Assembly (NCBI RefSeq): GCF_050875635.1
Contig: NZ_JBPAOH010000007.1
Span: forward strand, 1 to 64,000
DNA length: 64,000 bases
Source of the DNA: Hassallia sp050875635
Lineage (GTDB): Bacteria > Cyanobacteriota > Cyanobacteriia > Cyanobacteriales > Nostocaceae
Direction: 5' to 3'
Part shown: in pieces, positions 8,756-17,211 of the stretch
Layout of the letters: each line of letters starts with the position of its first letter
How positions within the stretch are numbered: position 1 is the stretch's first letter
Position numbers and translations under genes: made by a program
Notes under the pieces: generated by a model
What the model saw: only the letters and a program-made list of their open reading frames with translations
Database searches by the model: none
What the model was told of the DNA's origin: nothing

Positions 8756-8955
8756 ACGGCAATTTCTATAATTCTAGATTGATCGGTCGTTTCCAGATTT
8801 TCAATATTAACCGATAGACAACCTTCTACAGCTTCATAAATATTCTGTAGTAATTCTTCAAAAGTGTCTCCTTGAGTGGCACAACCTGGAATCGCAGGGA
8901 CTTCAGCCCAATATCCACCTTCTTCAGCTTCATGAATAATAACTTTCAACTTCAT
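8752..8955 (-). CDS. hicB: HicB-type antitoxin
   Basis: A 67-residue antitoxin from ATG at 8955; an upstream TTG at 8964 would add three residues, but the GAAGGA ribosome-binding site about ten bases before the ATG favours the shorter form. The HicB signature is plain: IIHEAEEGGYWAEVPAIPGCATQGDTFEEL. It binds and inhibits the HicA toxin encoded immediately downstream, and HicB proteins usually repress their own operon. No C-terminal DNA-binding domain is present. A diverged, truncated copy lies at 10002-10169. Confidence 0.9.
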   Translation of the reverse strand: MKLKVIIHEAEEGGYWAEVPAIPGCATQGDTFEELLQNIYEAVEGCLSVNIENLETTDQSRIIEIAV

Positions 8956-9062
8956 GTATAGCAATCCTTCACGCTCTGGTTTGATTGTCTGTTAATTCAC
9001 TCTATAAATGCGATCGCACTACACCGGATGAATAGGAGAGTTATTATAACAACATTTTTCTG

Positions 9063-9078
9063 ATACTATATATAGTAT
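9063..9078. promoter_or_regulatory. 16-bp perfect palindrome upstream of second hic operon
   Basis: ATACTATATATAGTAT is a perfect 16-bp palindrome located 18 bp before the ATG of the plus-strand hicA. Its position over the probable promoter and the ribbon-helix-helix domain of the cognate HicB suggest an autoregulatory operator. This is inference from position and symmetry only. Confidence 0.5.
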
Positions 9079-9096
9079 TATGATAATTTTATATAG

Positions 9097-9372
9097 ATGA
9101 GCAAATTAAATAAATTAGTGCAGGAATTCCTCAAGCGATCGCCAAAAGTGCGGTTTGAGGATGTGCGCTATTTATTAGAAGCTTTTGGTTTTGAAGAAAC
9201 AAGGTCAAAGAGTAGCCATCATAGTTTTCGAGACTCCGAAGGTAGAAAGGTAACAGTACCCAAAAAAGGCGGACAAAAAGTTAAAGGAGTCTATGTCCAG
9301 CAAATAATTGAGCTATTAAATTTAGAAGAGTGGAGTAATGAAGACACTGAACCAGAAGAACAAGCAGATTGA
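9097..9372 (+). CDS. hicA: HicA-type toxin (second module)
   Basis: A 91-residue HicA-like protein: VRFEDVRYLLEAFGFEETRSKSSHHSFRD contains the conserved His of the SSHHSF box, followed by VTVPKKGGQKVKGVYVQQIIELL. This is the toxin-first arrangement; the antitoxin gene overlaps the 3-prime end by 35 bp in another frame. Expected activity is mRNA cleavage. The module points away from the minus-strand hicAB pair, with a palindrome between them. Confidence 0.85.
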   Translation: MSKLNKLVQEFLKRSPKVRFEDVRYLLEAFGFEETRSKSSHHSFRDSEGRKVTVPKKGGQKVKGVYVQQIIELLNLEEWSNEDTEPEEQAD

Positions 9373-9718
9373 GAAGCCGTCCTTAGAATATTATTTGAAT
9401 CTTCAGTATCCAGTAACACTGTACCCCGATCCAGAAGGGGGATATGTCGCTCAAATTAAAGATTTGCCTGGATGTCTCACTCAAGGTGAAACTTTAGAAG
9501 AGACAGTGGCAAATATAAATGAGGCACGGGAATTGTGGATTGAGACAGCTTATGAAGCTGGCGACGATATTCCTAAACCTAGTAATGATGATAGCTACAG
9601 TGGTAAGCTACTGGTACGAATGCCCAAATCTCTACATCGTCGTTTGGCTGAGACTGCTGAAAGTGAAGGTGTAAGCCTTAATCAGTATATTGTGTCTTTA
9701 TTGAGTGCAGCGGTGTAA
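9338..9718 (+). CDS. hicB: HicB-type antitoxin with ribbon-helix-helix domain
   Basis: A 126-residue protein with two domains. Residues about 17-70 are the HicB core (YPVTLYPDPEGGYVAQIKDL then PGCLTQGETLEETVANINEA). Residues about 90-126 (GKLLVRMPKSLHRRLAETAE then SEGVSLNQYIVSLLS) form an Arc/MetJ-type ribbon-helix-helix DNA-binding domain. It should neutralise the HicA encoded by the overlapping upstream gene and repress the operon. The ATG at 9338 has GGAG three bases upstream, inside hicA. A fragment closely resembling the ribbon-helix-helix coding sequence lies at 12930-12980. Confidence 0.9.
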   Translation: MKTLNQKNKQIEKPSLEYYLNLQYPVTLYPDPEGGYVAQIKDLPGCLTQGETLEETVANINEARELWIETAYEAGDDIPKPSNDDSYSGKLLVRMPKSLHRRLAETAESEGVSLNQYIVSLLSAAV

Positions 9719-9805
9719 GTGATGTTGAGAGATGGCGATGCCTGGGGCAAGAAGCTTTTGCTCTACGCATTTGGTAGTTGTAGGAGTGCGCGAAGCGCTT
9801 GCGTC

Positions 9806-9901
9806 AAGTTACCTATGATAAGTGCGCGGATGATAAAACCGCCAATTGAACCGTTGAAGTGTTCGGAGTTTGCCGAGGCGATAATTAAGCAGTTTAAGTA
9901 G
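9806..9901 (+). pseudogene. Duplicated 3-prime end of icd
   Basis: This 96-bp stretch aligns with the final 95 bp of icd (8344-8438), beginning AAGTTACCTATGAT in both. It still encodes the icd C-terminus PIEPLKCSEFAEAIIKQFK followed by a stop. Differences in the last 15 codons are synonymous, and one indel lies upstream. There is no start codon or rest of the gene. Together with the intact icd end it forms a direct repeat flanking 1.4 kb with two hic modules, consistent with an integrated element or an old tandem duplication. Confidence 0.85.
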
Positions 9902-9952
9902 TCGTTGCGGTTAATGCCCGCAGGCGCGAAATTCCTGGGGCTATACAAACAA

Positions 9953-9970
9953 AGCCCGCCTACGCGGGCT
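9953..9970. terminator. Hairpin AGCCCGC/GCGGGCT
   Basis: Seven-base arms AGCCCGC and GCGGGCT around CTAC, between the icd-tail copy and the truncated hicB. No T-run follows on either strand, so termination is uncertain. The same stem with a GAAG loop recurs at 35622-35667, and a variant at 12857-12874. Confidence 0.5.
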
Positions 9971-10001
9971 ATTAATTTGGTAAGGTGTGTTACGGCAAAG
10001 C

Positions 10002-10169
10002 TTAACGCATCGCTTCAATATCAACCGATAGACAACCTTCTATAGCTTCGTAAATATTGTGTAGTAATTCTTCAAAAGTGTCTCCTTGAGTAGCACAACC
10101 TGGAATAGCAGGCACTTCAGCCCAATATCCGCCTTCTTCAGCTTCATGAATAATAACTTTCAGTTTCAT
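10002..10169 (-). pseudogene. Truncated hicB copy
   Basis: Reading leftward from ATG 10169 gives 55 residues starting MKLKVIIHEAEEGGYW, almost identical to the intact hicB at 8752-8955 up to EGCLSV. There it changes to DIEAMR and stops, because the sequence runs into a dispersed GTGTGTTA/TAACGCA repeat that supplies the stop. The last 15 or so residues of the parent are missing and no hicA follows. It may still give a short HicB-like peptide, but is best read as a decayed duplicate. Confidence 0.75.
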
Positions 10170-10204
10170 TCCAAATCTTTCTTCTCCGTTTTAATATAAT
10201 TTAT

Positions 10205-12679
10205 TTACTCCTCTTCTTCTTGTTTTTGGCTAGCAAGTTTACCTGCATACTTAATTTTTTCTAAGTCTTCTTTGAATTTTTCATAATTGTCGATTGTCTT
10301 TGTCATTTCTATGTCAAGCTTGTAATCGCGTCGAATATCTTGAATTGCTGATTTAATTGGGTCGCTTTCCAAACTATCATCTAAGCGTGATTCTATATCT
10401 TCAAGACGAGCTATTGCATCTTCGCGTCTTGCAGAATGTGGGTGGTCTTTAATAAACTGTTGTATTACATCATCTATTTTCTGTGACAGACGTTTTTCTT
10501 TCCGCTCGTTTTCTGCTTCACGCTGCATTCTTTCAATACGTCGAAATAGCAATTTGAAGTTATTTTCAAACTCTTGTAGAGCATTGTCAGATTGTTTCGT
10601 ATGAGAGTATTCTTTCGACAACGTATAAATTACCTCTATTACACTTCTAGAAAAACCTACTTTTTCTATTTTTACAGAACCTTTCAAAATATCTTGACAG
10701 CAAGCTTGTACTGCATCAAACACTGTCTTACTATCAATTAATTTTTTCTTGATAGCGTCTTCTGTAATAGCAGCTATATCATCATTTTTAGCTCCGCATA
10801 TTTGTGTTGCATAGTCTTGGCAAGCTTTTGCACAAATTGATAAAGGAATGAGGTCTTCAATTACAGTCGGTTTAATACCAGATGGTAAGCTTAGACCGGA
10901 TTCACCAGCTAAATCACCAATTTGCAGTATAAACTTATCCTTTAGCAACTCTCTATGCCTTGGACCGCCTTTTTTCAGGTTCTTTTTTGCATCATCTCCG
11001 GTTTGGTCACTATCAAGTAGTACAATTACTGCTGGTTTCTCAACATCACGTCCACAAGCCAGAAAAACTATGTATGGTACGTTTGGCGCTCCTCCCGCTG
11101 GAACAATCGTGACATGATTTAAATCGATAGTTTCGCGCTCTGACACACCACAAGATCGTAAATATCTGGCTGCTCCTGCAAGAATTATCTGGTCTGTCTG
11201 ACCTTCAACTATTAAATTACAGTTGCCAATAAATGCCATCTCTCCAACAAAAGCCCCAAGACCTGAACGGAGAGGCTCGTAAAGATTTTTAGCAGCACTT
11301 TTAACAACCCATGTTCCCTCGTCATCGCTTCCCTTCTCTAAAAGCCTAATCCTTTCAGCGTGGTTTTTATCAATGAGAAATGGAGAGTGAGTAACATAAA
11401 CTACCTGAACTGGATGCCTGAAATCTTCAGGATTTGAAAATTTATCAAATATTTTCATCAAATCCTGTTGCGCTTGACTAGATAGATAAGTATCTGGCTC
11501 ATCCATTAAAAGAATTTGAGAAGAGCTTTCTTTATAGTCATGAGTCAGAAACTGTATGTAGTAGCTCAGAAAATACTTCAAGCCGTTGCTTCTTTCTGAG
11601 AAAGAATAATCAGTTCCTGTTCGGTCACGTATTGTAAAAATTAAATCGTGATCTCTAGCTGATAATCGCAAACTGAATTTCCGATCTTGAACCCAGTAAC
11701 TAGGAAAATTCAAGCTATCTGATAAATAATTATTAATCATTTTCAGAAGAGCTTCTGTATAACCTTGCTTACCCTCTAACATAGCATCAGCTAGGTCAGA
11801 TAAAATCTCATGATCTATTTTAGCAACCTTACAAATTAGCTTGTAGGCAAGGTCAAATTGTTTCTCTCTTTTTTTAGGGTCTTTACCATAAATCCAATTA
11901 TTATCTTCTAAATTTTTAATAAGTGATGATATAGTTTGTTGTAACTTAGAGTCTGGCTGATTCAAAGCAGAGGGATTTTTTGGCAGTCCACCCTTGTTAT
12001 CATATAATTCATTCAGTAATTCACGGATTATATTTCTCTGTTCACGTTCCAAGAATTCAAATCTTGTGCCTTTGGGATTATTAGCTCGCTTTAGTAATTG
12101 CTTTATAGGTACAGTATCTGGTAAATCAATATCAGAATGTATTCTGAATGTATGTGGTAAAAAATTGGTTATTTTCTCAACATTTTTTTGCTCAACAAGG
12201 TAACGTGTATACTTATCTTTATTTTCTTGTAAATATATAGTTAAACTATCCTTGTTAGTTCTGAAAAGAAAAAAACTATCAAACTGGGTTCCTTTTGGTA
12301 TTTCCGATATAGACTGAATCTGCTGTTGCTCTTTTACAGATAAATTGTCAAATTCACAACCAAAATCTGGGAACTTTAACTCTCCTTCTCTAATGGCAAA
12401 AAAGCGGGAATAACGACAAAAGTCATCTCTATAAATTTCATTATCATTGTAATCTTTGCCAGATATAGCTTTCTCGATAGCGGTTAGTAGATGCGACTTA
12501 CCAGATTCATTAGCACCAACAATGGTTGTAACTTTAGGCTCAATTGGAATTTGCAGATATGGATACCACTTTTCATCTATATCTTCCCAATCTTTCTTTT
12601 TAGCTCTTTTATCTTTAACTTTCAGAAAGTCGTAATTGAAAGATTTGTAAAAGCGAACAAATAAGGTTTTTAAACGCAT
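10205..12679 (-). CDS. OLD-family ATP-dependent endonuclease (stand-alone)
   Basis: From ATG 12679 the protein has 824 residues; a TTG at 12718 would add 13. The N-terminal half is an ABC-type ATPase: Walker A GANESGKSHLL near residue 55, a signature-like FSERSNGLKYFLSY, and Walker B ILLMDEPDTYLSSQAQQDLM. A TOPRIM domain follows, with NLIVEGQTDQIIL (catalytic Glu) and VIVLLDSDQTGDD (Asp-x-Asp). The C-terminus is a long charged coiled coil. OLD proteins are nucleases, many in anti-phage defence; class 2 members (GajA) work with a UvrD-like GajB. No helicase, reverse transcriptase or other partner is adjacent, so this looks like a class 1 stand-alone OLD. The ORF is AT-richer than the core genes, and TA genes adjoin it. 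Confidence 0.87.
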   Translation of the reverse strand: MRLKTLFVRFYKSFNYDFLKVKDKRAKKKDWEDIDEKWYPYLQIPIEPKVTTIVGANESGKSHLLTAIEKAISGKDYNDNEIYRDDFCRYSRFFAIREGELKFPDFGCEFDNLSVKEQQQIQSISEIPKGTQFDSFFLFRTNKDSLTIYLQENKDKYTRYLVEQKNVEKITNFLPHTFRIHSDIDLPDTVPIKQLLKRANNPKGTRFEFLEREQRNIIRELLNELYDNKGGLPKNPSALNQPDSKLQQTISSLIKNLEDNNWIYGKDPKKREKQFDLAYKLICKVAKIDHEILSDLADAMLEGKQGYTEALLKMINNYLSDSLNFPSYWVQDRKFSLRLSARDHDLIFTIRDRTGTDYSFSERSNGLKYFLSYYIQFLTHDYKESSSQILLMDEPDTYLSSQAQQDLMKIFDKFSNPEDFRHPVQVVYVTHSPFLIDKNHAERIRLLEKGSDDEGTWVVKSAAKNLYEPLRSGLGAFVGEMAFIGNCNLIVEGQTDQIILAGAARYLRSCGVSERETIDLNHVTIVPAGGAPNVPYIVFLACGRDVEKPAVIVLLDSDQTGDDAKKNLKKGGPRHRELLKDKFILQIGDLAGESGLSLPSGIKPTVIEDLIPLSICAKACQDYATQICGAKNDDIAAITEDAIKKKLIDSKTVFDAVQACCQDILKGSVKIEKVGFSRSVIEVIYTLSKEYSHTKQSDNALQEFENNFKLLFRRIERMQREAENERKEKRLSQKIDDVIQQFIKDHPHSARREDAIARLEDIESRLDDSLESDPIKSAIQDIRRDYKLDIEMTKTIDNYEKFKEDLEKIKYAGKLASQKQEEEE

Positions 12680-12856
12680 AAATATATTTGGTAACTCGTA
12701 TGCATAAACGAATAACAAAGTATACCATTAAATAGTACAATTTTACTAAAAAATTACTTAACCAATAACCACAGAATAACTATATCTTTTGCAGGCAAGA
12801 GGCGATCGCCCTCATCCCACAAAAAAGCGATCGCCCCTTCTCAACTTTCCATATTT

Positions 12857-12874
12857 AGTCCGCGAAGGCGGACT
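12857..12874. repeat. Dispersed hairpin AGTCCGC-GAAG-GCGGACT
   Basis: Seven-base inverted arms with a GAAG loop, followed by TTCGTTTGTATAGCC. The same layout recurs twice at 35622-35680, indicating a dispersed repeat family. It lies in the spacer between the OLD nuclease and an exported protein gene. Confidence 0.7.
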
Positions 12875-12929
12875 TCGTTTGTATAGCCGCGACTTCCAGT
12901 CGCCAGGTACAATCACAACGCGCGATCGC

Positions 12930-12980
12930 ACTGCTGAAAGTGAAGGTGTGAGTCTCAATCAGTACCGAAGTGTCTTTGTT
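12930..12980 (+). pseudogene. Fragment of a hicB ribbon-helix-helix coding region
   Basis: About 50 bp closely resemble 9654-9704 of the plus-strand hicB, encoding TAESEGVSLNQY. After that point the similarity fades, and no start or complete domain is present. It is a remnant left between dispersed repeats and the next gene. Confidence 0.65.
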
Positions 12981-13004
12981 CGCATAAAACAACAAATTAA
13001 CCAG

Positions 13005-14330
13005 TTATGTGCGTGCCGCTATACAGCTGCGCGATCGCGCAGCGACTCTGCAAGAGTATCGCCTCTGGTTGTTTTTCAGCAAGCAAAGCACAATAGTCAG
13101 TAGCAAAATAGCATTTACTGCTGATGGCTCTGGTACTTTCTTAACTTCCGGTCCCGGAAGTATCGGGTTAGAACAAGAACCATTGACATTCTGATTATTA
13201 GCAACACCATTGCCACCAGACATAGTAGGGCATACGGTAGGGCTAGGGCTAGGGGGAGGGGGAGGAGTGACACCAGTTTCTCCACCGCTGGAAATAAGAG
13301 TCCCTCTTGAACCGGAACTATCTCCACTATCTCCTCCACTGGACAATAAAAAGAAAAGCAGTCCTAGGGGAAGAACTCCTAATACCCAAGTAGGGAACTG
13401 ATTACCAGAACCACCTGGAATCAAGGCATATCCTTCTGAGAAAGAAGGAATATCAACGCTTATCGCTTCTGGCTCCAACGTGACTACAGGACCACCCGAA
13501 AAGGCATTTCCTTCTAAACCTTGCCCGTATAGCGAATCAAACTCATTCGGAATTCCCGCAAAGGGACGCCCAAGTTCTCCTCCTCCTTCAGGTGAGAAGG
13601 GAACCGAAAGTATGTGTAAAATGCTGTCTTTGAGTAAGTTCTCATTTCCGGCATTCAACGCTTCCAACCCTCTAGAGAAGTTACCCAAGTAATACTGCGT
13701 CACCTCTTTTGGCAAACCTAAAGATTGAATCTGCTGCTCAAGGTTAGGAATTTTTGAGACTTCTTCTAAAAGCAGGCGTCCATAAGAGTATTTCAAGTCC
13801 AGCAATCCACTGCGGAGACTGAGTGAATTATTATCTCCCGATAATGGCGACCAGTAGAAGTTCTTGGTTATCAGTCCCAGATTTTCTACCGGAGTCCGAC
13901 CAAGCTGTTGCCCCAGAACATACTGATAGCCATCCATAATGTTTGTGGCATCGTTTTTCCAGAACGAGGAATATGGAACTTCTCTTAGACGCGGATTGTT
14001 ACCGTAGAAGTTAGAGAAATTGCGGAAGTTTTCCTCTCCACCTGCTGCACGTATCAGCAGGTTGGAGTAGCTAGTTTTGTTATTTTGTTCAACTAATTGT
14101 TGGAGTACCTCTCCAGTCTTATTGCAACCAAGTCCAAATCCTGTAAGACACCCTGGAATGGCTCGCATCTGACTGAGACTTTTGCCTGATAGTTGGTACT
14201 GGAGATAATTTTGCTCCAATCCTGGTTGAACACCATAACGTCCTATATTCAGTTGAGCCGAAGCAGGCTGAATAACTGCCATTACTGCCAAGAATGAGAA
14301 CGCAATTCTGTTTACAACTGACCTCAACAT
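13005..14330 (-). CDS. Exported protein with PEP-CTERM-type sorting tail
   Basis: A 441-residue protein with a signal peptide ending near QPASAQ (residues 1-26). The mature part has no recognised domain; Gly/Ser-rich segments flank a hydrophobic stretch WVLGVLPLGLLFFLLSS (about 318-334) and a PPPPPSPSPT linker. Near the C-terminus VPEPS is followed by a hydrophobic helix (AVNAILLLTIVLCLL) and basic residues NNQRR, the tripartite PEP-CTERM signal processed by exosortase. The last 15 residues (from SCRVAARSRS) are encoded in repetitive, HIP1-containing DNA and extend past the usual end of such tails. It is cotranscribed with the exported protein gene 28 bp upstream. Function unknown; probably surface or extracellular matrix. 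Confidence 0.65.
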   Translation of the reverse strand: MLRSVVNRIAFSFLAVMAVIQPASAQLNIGRYGVQPGLEQNYLQYQLSGKSLSQMRAIPGCLTGFGLGCNKTGEVLQQLVEQNNKTSYSNLLIRAAGGEENFRNFSNFYGNNPRLREVPYSSFWKNDATNIMDGYQYVLGQQLGRTPVENLGLITKNFYWSPLSGDNNSLSLRSGLLDLKYSYGRLLLEEVSKIPNLEQQIQSLGLPKEVTQYYLGNFSRGLEALNAGNENLLKDSILHILSVPFSPEGGGELGRPFAGIPNEFDSLYGQGLEGNAFSGGPVVTLEPEAISVDIPSFSEGYALIPGGSGNQFPTWVLGVLPLGLLFFLLSSGGDSGDSSGSRGTLISSGGETGVTPPPPPSPSPTVCPTMSGGNGVANNQNVNGSCSNPILPGPEVKKVPEPSAVNAILLLTIVLCLLKNNQRRYSCRVAARSRSCIAART

Positions 14331-14358
14331 AATTAACCTCTAGCAAACAAAATTGGAC

Positions 14359-14994
14359 TCAAAAAGAACGAACTTGGCTAGAACCCTTATAGGGCGAATT
14401 GATATTTATGGTGATCCCCGTACCTTTGAGTTCTCCCGAACTAAGAGGGTGATACATGACTAAACTACGGCTCGGTTGGTCAAACAGATAACCACGGCGC
14501 GAAGGCTGTATTTTCCCGGAGCGTACTAGGGATATAAATGTCTGCAAATACTTACGTATACTTTCGCGGTTGTTCCGGTTAGTATTTGTATAATTCTCAA
14601 TCAGCGTCATGAACAAGTCCAAGCTGCGGTTTTCTTGTCCCTCAATCAAACTACCCTGCTCAAGAAAAGAACTTGCTACAAGCTTTCCATCTATCTGTTG
14701 AACTTTTAAGAGGGTATAATAGCGTCCTTCCTTTTTCGGGTCATTTGCATAACAAACCCACGAACCGTCACTGGTTTGTGTAAAACCTTGCTGCGCCAGG
14801 TAGGAAATTGGAGAATTACTTGGCTGGCTTAATGGAGGTAACAAATTCTCTACTGCATCACTAGAGCAAATTTTCTGTGTTATTCTCTCAGGAGAAGCAG
14901 TCGGAGCCTGCTGTGAAAAAGCAACATCAGATGCAGCAGCTACTGCATATATAGCAAAAGCCGCTGCGCCAAAAAAGCGCACAAATATATTCAT
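14359..14994 (-). CDS. Exported protein of unknown function
   Basis: A 211-residue protein with a signal peptide (MNIFVRFFGAAAFAIYAVAA, cleavage near AFSQQ). The mature protein is about 180 residues, with two Cys (KICSSD and WVCYAN) that could form a disulfide in the periplasm, and a middle region LLKVQQIDGKLVASSFLEQG resembling a beta-sheet domain. I do not recognise the family. The gene precedes the PEP-CTERM-like protein by 28 bp, so the pair is probably one operon producing secreted products. Confidence 0.6.
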   Translation of the reverse strand: MNIFVRFFGAAAFAIYAVAAASDVAFSQQAPTASPERITQKICSSDAVENLLPPLSQPSNSPISYLAQQGFTQTSDGSWVCYANDPKKEGRYYTLLKVQQIDGKLVASSFLEQGSLIEGQENRSLDLFMTLIENYTNTNRNNRESIRKYLQTFISLVRSGKIQPSRRGYLFDQPSRSLVMYHPLSSGELKGTGITININSPYKGSSQVRSF

Positions 14995-15957
14995 TGAAAA
15001 TCTCCGTTAGATAATCCGATCAAAACAGGGTGTAGCAATAGAAACTGCTGCTTTTTCTCAAAAAATGCGTATCACTAACGGGGAACACACAACGTTACGC
15101 TCATGCTTTTGGGCAGCTTTATTTCTAGCCGGAAAATTATAAGTTTAAGATTCTAGGACTTATGCATTGGCAAAAATCTGATTGTGTCAGTCCTACCAGC
15201 ACGGGTTACGGAAGATAAGCTTGTTTACTTTTCCTCTGTATTCTTAACTAGGTCTAGGACTCATTATTTATGCAATGCCTGGGAAAAAATGGGAAGAAAT
15301 ACGCGATCGTGCGATCGCCCACACACTAAACCACTGGACTACACAACTGCACTACGAATGCAACATGTTGTTAGTCCATATAGCTGCACTTGATGAGCAA
15401 AATGCCTAAGTCATACATTCCTAATTTCAGATGAAGTTAGGATGCAAAGACTTTGCAGCGGTGAGACAGCGCTCGATGCTCTGCATTGTCCCAGCCAATA
15501 TTTACTTTCATTAGTACCGGGTAACGCCTCGTAAGGCTACTTTACAAGACACGATTATCATAAGCGTCGCATTTGTTAAATATCAAATAAATTTTGGAGG
15601 TATGATTGATAATAGCGCATAATCATCAATTAATTCTTTCTTTAAATATTAAATATGGGGTTATACCCCACAACATCTAACTTAAGAGCGATAATGCTAG
15701 GTGTCTTCAGGCATAGCTGAAAAATATTAGTATCTTTTTTATACCCAGGCATATAATAGACAGTCGCTTTTGGTTATAGAGACTGTAATGGTGATATTGA
15801 ATGTGCGCTTCTCTGAGGACACAGAAATTAGCCGCAGGGCGATCGCCCAACTGAAAACGGCTATGAAGCAATACCTGCTTGACCTACGTGGATTCTGTGA
15901 ATACTTGCTACTCCCGTACAGACGTTCCAATGGAACGTCTCTACAACTCCTAACTCA
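14995..15957. other. Intergenic region without convincing genes
   Basis: Nearly 1 kb between two leftward transcription units. Short open frames exist on both strands, but none has a plausible ribosome-binding site or recognisable product. It contains TAGGACTTATGCAT near 15154, resembling the TGCGTAAGTCCTA near 60918, perhaps the end of a small mobile element. A perfect 10-bp inverted repeat lies at 15920-15940 (arms AGACGTTCCA/TGGAACGTCT), just past the next gene's stop codon. Confidence 0.5.
15920..15940. repeat. Perfect 10-bp inverted repeat downstream of Q/N-rich gene
   Basis: AGACGTTCCA-A-TGGAACGTCT, located about 20 bp past the stop codon of the minus-strand gene ending at 15958. It can fold in that transcript, but there is no clear T-run. 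The form, with flanking GTA/CTACA, resembles other dispersed palindromes in this window. Confidence 0.65.
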
Positions 15958-17211
15958 TTAAGGATAGGTGTAACCATTAATGTTAACTCCACCATACTGT
16001 CCTCGTGACAGGGGAGGAACTGTGAGATTAGACTGAGATGATTGAACTTGCGGCAAGCTGGGATAAGAATTGCCATTACCATATCCTACTTGGTTACTCG
16101 GCTGGACAGTACCTTGATTCGGAGCCTGGGGAGAGTATGGTGTAATGTTATTCGGTGCCGCATAAGTTCCCGGCGATACCGTTGATGTTGGTGTTACTAC
16201 GCTCGGCAATGGCTGAACATTATTAAAATTACCGTAGTAATTTTGCGGCTGATTCGTGACTGTTGGGTTTTGGTAATTTGTCCCAGGCTGAGAACTATTC
16301 GTGTAGTAATTTTGCGGTTGATTCGTGACTGTTGGCTTTTGGTAACTTGTCCCAGACTGAGAACCAGGGAAATTTGTGTAGTTATTTTGCGGCTGATTCG
16401 TGACTGTTGGATTTTGGTAAACGGTTGTCGAGATGGGATCGTTGGGGTTTGTATTCAATTGAGTGTTTGCAGAGAAACCCTGATTAGGTAAATCGTTGCT
16501 GGGTAGCGATCGCCCAATAGGACTTGCATTAGAAGTAGTATTATTTATTGACGGGTTCTGTGTCGAAGAGTTGATTGCTGTTTGTAAAGCGCTGATTGGG
16601 GCAGGATTTTGATTATTGTTAATTTGATTGGGCGATGCAATCCCTAAGTTAGAGGAACTTCCTGCTATACCTGGTTGATCTGACGATGTATCTCTTTTGA
16701 CACCAAATAACTGGCTGCCAGTATTAGCAGTTCCGGCTTGCAATAAAGTTTCTGCTTGTGCCACAAAAGGATTTGTCACGTTTGAAGCAGGTACATTATC
16801 AACTATTCCTCCAGGATTTGACTTAGCATTTTTAGCAGCTTCCTGCTGTTTGCTAATTAAATCGTCTAATAGACTTTTGCGATTATTTTCTTGACTTTTT
16901 TCCTTTCGCGTGCTGGGCGCTACTAGCAAATTTGATTGTTGAGCGTCATTAATCAGTACTGGTAAATTATCAATATCAGCTGCGATCGCTCTATCTTCAT
17001 CTGAAAGAGATGAGTCAGCAGGCTTTGGTGTAGCAGCTTGCTTATTATTTTGCAAAAACGTTAAAAAATCTGGGTTTGCCCAATATTCTCGAATGAAGAG
17101 CCCAAGCACAGATAAAAATATAGCTGTTCCCCAAAAAGCCGGTCTACTGAAATTCCATAACCTGGCTCTGAGGTAACGTAAGTAAGCGGGGGGATAACGC
17201 TGAGGTGACAT
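15958..17211 (-). CDS. Single-pass membrane protein with Q/N/P-rich repeat domain
   Basis: From ATG 17211 the protein has 417 residues; a TTG at 17265 would add 18 but has no support. A short basic N-terminus is followed by one membrane segment (FWGTAIFLSVLGLFI, about 26-42). The rest, probably extracytoplasmic, is low complexity, rich in Asn, Gln, Pro, Ser and Thr. Three tandem copies of about 16 residues built on YQNPTVTNQPQNYYTN occupy the last third. Such chains are disordered and occur in cell-wall-spanning or surface proteins. No enzyme domain is visible, so no function is assigned. Confidence 0.6.
   Translation of the reverse strand: MSPQRYPPAYLRYLRARLWNFSRPAFWGTAIFLSVLGLFIREYWANPDFLTFLQNNKQAATPKPADSSLSDEDRAIAADIDNLPVLINDAQQSNLLVAPSTRKEKSQENNRKSLLDDLISKQQEAAKNAKSNPGGIVDNVPASNVTNPFVAQAETLLQAGTANTGSQLFGVKRDTSSDQPGIAGSSSNLGIASPNQINNNQNPAPISALQTAINSSTQNPSINNTTSNASPIGRSLPSNDLPNQGFSANTQLNTNPNDPISTTVYQNPTVTNQPQNNYTNFPGSQSGTSYQKPTVTNQPQNYYTNSSQPGTNYQNPTVTNQPQNYYGNFNNVQPLPSVVTPTSTVSPGTYAAPNNITPYSPQAPNQGTVQPSNQVGYGNGNSYPSLPQVQSSQSNLTVPPLSRGQYGGVNINGYTYP

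Noticed and set aside
10205..12679. Gabija system (GajA/GajB)
   Set aside because: The OLD nuclease is present but no UvrD-like GajB is adjacent on either side.
15184..15393. 69-codon open frame in the intergenic region
   Set aside because: No homology-like pattern, no ribosome-binding site, composition like the surrounding non-coding DNA.
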